From contig CAVXPU010000013.1 in the NCBI GenBank assembly GCA_963763855.1, positions 134,282 to 198,281 of the forward strand: a stretch of DNA of 64,000 nt, in the 5' to 3' direction. A program made the translations under genes and the position numbers. Each line of letters begins with the position of its first letter. Position 1 is the first letter of the stretch. Source of the stretch: JAIBCC01 sp963763855 (lineage in GTDB: Bacteria; Acidobacteriota; Blastocatellia; Pyrinomonadales; Pyrinomonadaceae). Below are positions 62,017 through 64,000 of the stretch, one piece after another. Under the pieces are notes generated by a model, which was not told the DNA's origin, ran no database searches, and saw nothing but the letters and a program-made list of their open reading frames with translations.

Positions 62017-62579
62017 ATGTTAGCTTTTATTTTTATACTATTCTCCGAAACGGCAACTGCGGCTAGCGGCGGCTTTAGTGAATTTTGGAAAACATACATG
62101 AATTATCCCGGCTTTCAAGCCTGGAAATTCATCGATTTGGCAATTTTTATCGGCTTGATCGTTTACTTTCTAAAAAAGCCTTTGAGCGACTCATTCAAAG
62201 CAAAACGCGAGCAAATTCGTGCGAATTAATTCAGGCAGAAGCTGATAAACAAGCGGCTTTGGCAAAATTGACCGAAACCGAAGCGAAACTGGCAGGACTT
62301 GAAGCAGAAAAGAAAAAAGTTTTAGTTCGTGCGAAAGATGAAGCGTCGGCAGAAGAAAAACGCATTGCCGAAGAAACCGAACGTGAGGTAAGCAAGCTTC
62401 GCGATCAGGCGGAAAATGAAATCAGCCGCAGTACTACTCAGGCAAAACTTAATTTAAGAAGGCTTTCGGCTGAAGAAACGGTTCGCCTGGCAGAAGAAAT
62501 GCTCAAGAAAAGCATTGGCAAATCAAATGATGCCGACATTGTAAAATCCGGAATTAAAAGCCTTGGAGGTGCGAAATAA
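62017..62579 (+). CDS. atpF: F-type ATP synthase subunit b, one frameshift
   Basis: About 187 residues from two frames. Signal/membrane helix IDLAIFIGLIVYFLKKPLSD, then a coiled coil (QAEADKQAALAKLTETEAKL). The first frame ends at TAA in GCGAATTAATTCAGG; adding one T (GCGAATTTAATTCAG) rejoins it to the 164-residue frame that ends at 62579. A single-base homopolymer loss in an essential gene points to a sequencing error. It forms the stator with b' and overlaps atpH by 1 bp. Confidence 0.85.
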
Positions 62580-63114
62580 TGAGTATTGAATTAATTTCAC
62601 GCCGCTATGCCGGTGCTTTGGCAGATTCAGTAAACAAAAATGCGAGCGAAGTTCAGAGTGAGCTAAAAACTTTTGAAGCTATGATGCTTGAAAATCCCGA
62701 ACTTTCGGGAATGTTTGCAAATCCTGCGATTAATCACGAAGGCAAAATAAAGGTTTTGGAAAGCCTGATTGAAAAATGCAAGCCAACAAAAACTACTGCT
62801 AATTTCCTGCGGATTTTATTGGAAAATGGGCGAATCGTAAATTTAGCAGATATCAACAAGAGCTTTGTCACAGTTTTATCCGAACGCTCAGGTAAAGCTA
62901 CGGCTCGAATCACATCGGCTCGTGAATTAACAGCAAAAGAGCAAAAGATTTAGAAGAAAATCTGGAAAAGATGACAGGCAAAAAGGTCAGCTTGAATTAC
63001 GAAATTGATAAAGAAATAATTGGCGGAATTATTACCCGAATCGGTTCAACCGTTTACGATAGTTCTGTCAAAACACAGTTACAAAATTTGAAACAACAAT
63101 TGGTTAATGGTTAG
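62579..63114 (+). CDS. atpH: F-type ATP synthase subunit delta, one frameshift
   Basis: About 178 residues when repaired. N-terminus SIELISRRYAGALADSVNKN and the helical bundle are typical OSCP/delta. The frame breaks near 62945 in GAGCAAAAGATTTAG; one added A continues it as DLEENLEKMTGKKVSL, then IIGGIITRIGSTVYDSSVKT and LQNLKQQL, the conserved C-terminal region. The true stop is at 63112-63114. As with atpF, a homopolymer miscall is likely. Confidence 0.85.
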
Positions 63115-63136
63115 TATTTAATCGCAATTTATATTT

Positions 63137-64000
63137 ATGGAACAGATAAAAGCCAACGAAATTAACGATATTATTCGCAAACAAATTGAAAATTTTGATG
63201 CGAGTATGACTGTTTCCGAAGTCGGAACAGTTATCAAGGTAGGCGATGGTATCGCCCAAATTCACGGACTCGAAAAAGTAATGGCGGGCGAACTTCTCGA
63301 ATTTCCGCATGGAGTTCGCGGTCTTGCACTTAACCTCGAAGAAGATAAGGTCGGATGCGTACTTTTCGGAGATTCGCAAAAGATCAAAGAAGGCGACGAA
63401 GTAAAACGGACAAAACGTATTATGAGCGTGCCTGTTGGCGATCCGATGATTGGTCGGGTGGTTGACGCTCTTGGAAATGCAATTGACGGCAAAGGCGATA
63501 TCATTACTGATAAATTTAATCCGGTTGAAAAAATCGCACCGGGAATTATTGATCGTCAGCCTGTGAAAGAGCCACTCCAAACCGGTTTGAAAGCTATCGA
63601 TGCGATGGTGCCGATTGGTCGCGGACAACGTGAACTTATCATCGGCGACCGTCAAACTGGTAAAACTGCCGTAGCGATTGACACGATTATCAACCAAAAA
63701 GGCAAAGACGTAATTTGTATTTACGTGGCGATTGGGCAAAAGGCTTCAACTGTTGCTCAGGTTGTGCAAAAACTTGAAGATTTCGGTGCAATGGATTACA
63801 CCGATTGTTGTTTCGGCAACCGCTTCTGATCCGGCAGCGATGCAATTTTTGGCTCCATATTCGGGCGTTGCGATTGGCGAATATTTCCGTGATAACGGCA
63901 GACACGCACTAACGATTTACGATGATTTATCAAAACAAGCGCAGCTTACCGTGAAATTTCGCTGCTTCTTCGTCGTCCTCCGGGTCGTGAAGCTTATCCC
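63137..64000 (+). CDS. atpA: F-type ATP synthase subunit alpha, two frameshifts, 3' end outside window
   Basis: The N-terminal beta-barrel (ASMTVSEVGTVIKVGDGIAQ) and nucleotide domain with Walker A GDRQTGKTAVAIDT are in the first frame (63137-63829). It breaks near 63798 (extra C in TACACCGATT); repaired sequence continues IVVSATASDPAAMQFLAPYS and EYFRDNGRHALTIYDDLSKQ. A second break near 63940 (missing G in AAGCGCAGCT) leads to AYREISLLLRRPPGREAYP. The gene runs off the window. All conserved residues present support a functional gene with sequencing errors. Confidence 0.88.

Noticed and set aside
1..64000. CRISPR array, rRNA operon, phage or complete IS element
   Set aside because: No regularly spaced direct repeats, no rRNA-like sequence and no transposase, integrase or phage structural gene were seen.

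Overview
The window is a 64 kb, AT-rich bacterial fragment. Its style suggests an Acidobacteriota genome, probably class Blastocatellia. The signs are a large TonB-dependent receptor with a carboxypeptidase-regulatory-like N-terminal domain, tandem CRTAC1 (FG-GAP/ASPIC-UnbV) proteins, large TPR proteins, a FecR/DUF6600 protein and many short intergenic inverted repeats. This assignment is inference from gene content; no rRNA is present.

Region 1 (1-33 kb) is a plant-polysaccharide locus read mostly leftward. From right to left it runs GH3, GH5, GH20, a secreted lactonase-like propeller, GH16, a second GH3, xylB, xylA, xylF, GH10 xylanase and a ROK regulator cut by the window edge. Secreted GH10, GH3, GH39, GH5 and GH16 enzymes would cut xylan and beta-glucan, XylF would capture xylose, and XylA/XylB would feed the pentose phosphate pathway. 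Upstream (16-33 kb) lie an oxidoreductase, two paralogous small exported proteins, two CRTAC1 proteins, a double carbohydrate-binding protein with GH39, two TPR proteins and the TonB-dependent receptor. A near-identical 26-bp motif occurs three times (18871, 22566, 33021), each time in the same orientation upstream of an exported-protein gene, and looks like a shared operator.

Region 2 (33-61 kb) is mixed housekeeping and accessory: aminotransferase, glycerophosphodiesterase, Mpl, RibA, S66 carboxypeptidase, DprA, LOG, AcpS, PgeF, nitroreductase, ExoIII, a GCS2-CBS fusion, an M16 peptidase pair and a FecR/DUF6600 protein. The standout is selenocysteine. A tRNA-Sec gene (anticodon TCA, 46989-47087) lies about 6 kb from an AhpC/TSA_2 (SelU/PRXL2-like) gene whose only interruption is an in-frame TGA exactly where the first cysteine of the CxxC redox motif belongs (41025-41027). 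I read it as a UxxC selenoprotein cotranscribed with ribA.

Region 3 (61.5-64 kb) starts an ATP synthase operon (b', b, delta, alpha).

Several genes carry single-base indels that leave both flanks recognisable (GH5, GH3, dprA, atpF, atpH, atpA), and there is a poly-C/poly-A tract at 43.95 kb. Because essential ATP synthase genes are hit, most of these are probably sequencing errors rather than real pseudogenes. The selenoprotein TGA differs: it needs no frameshift.
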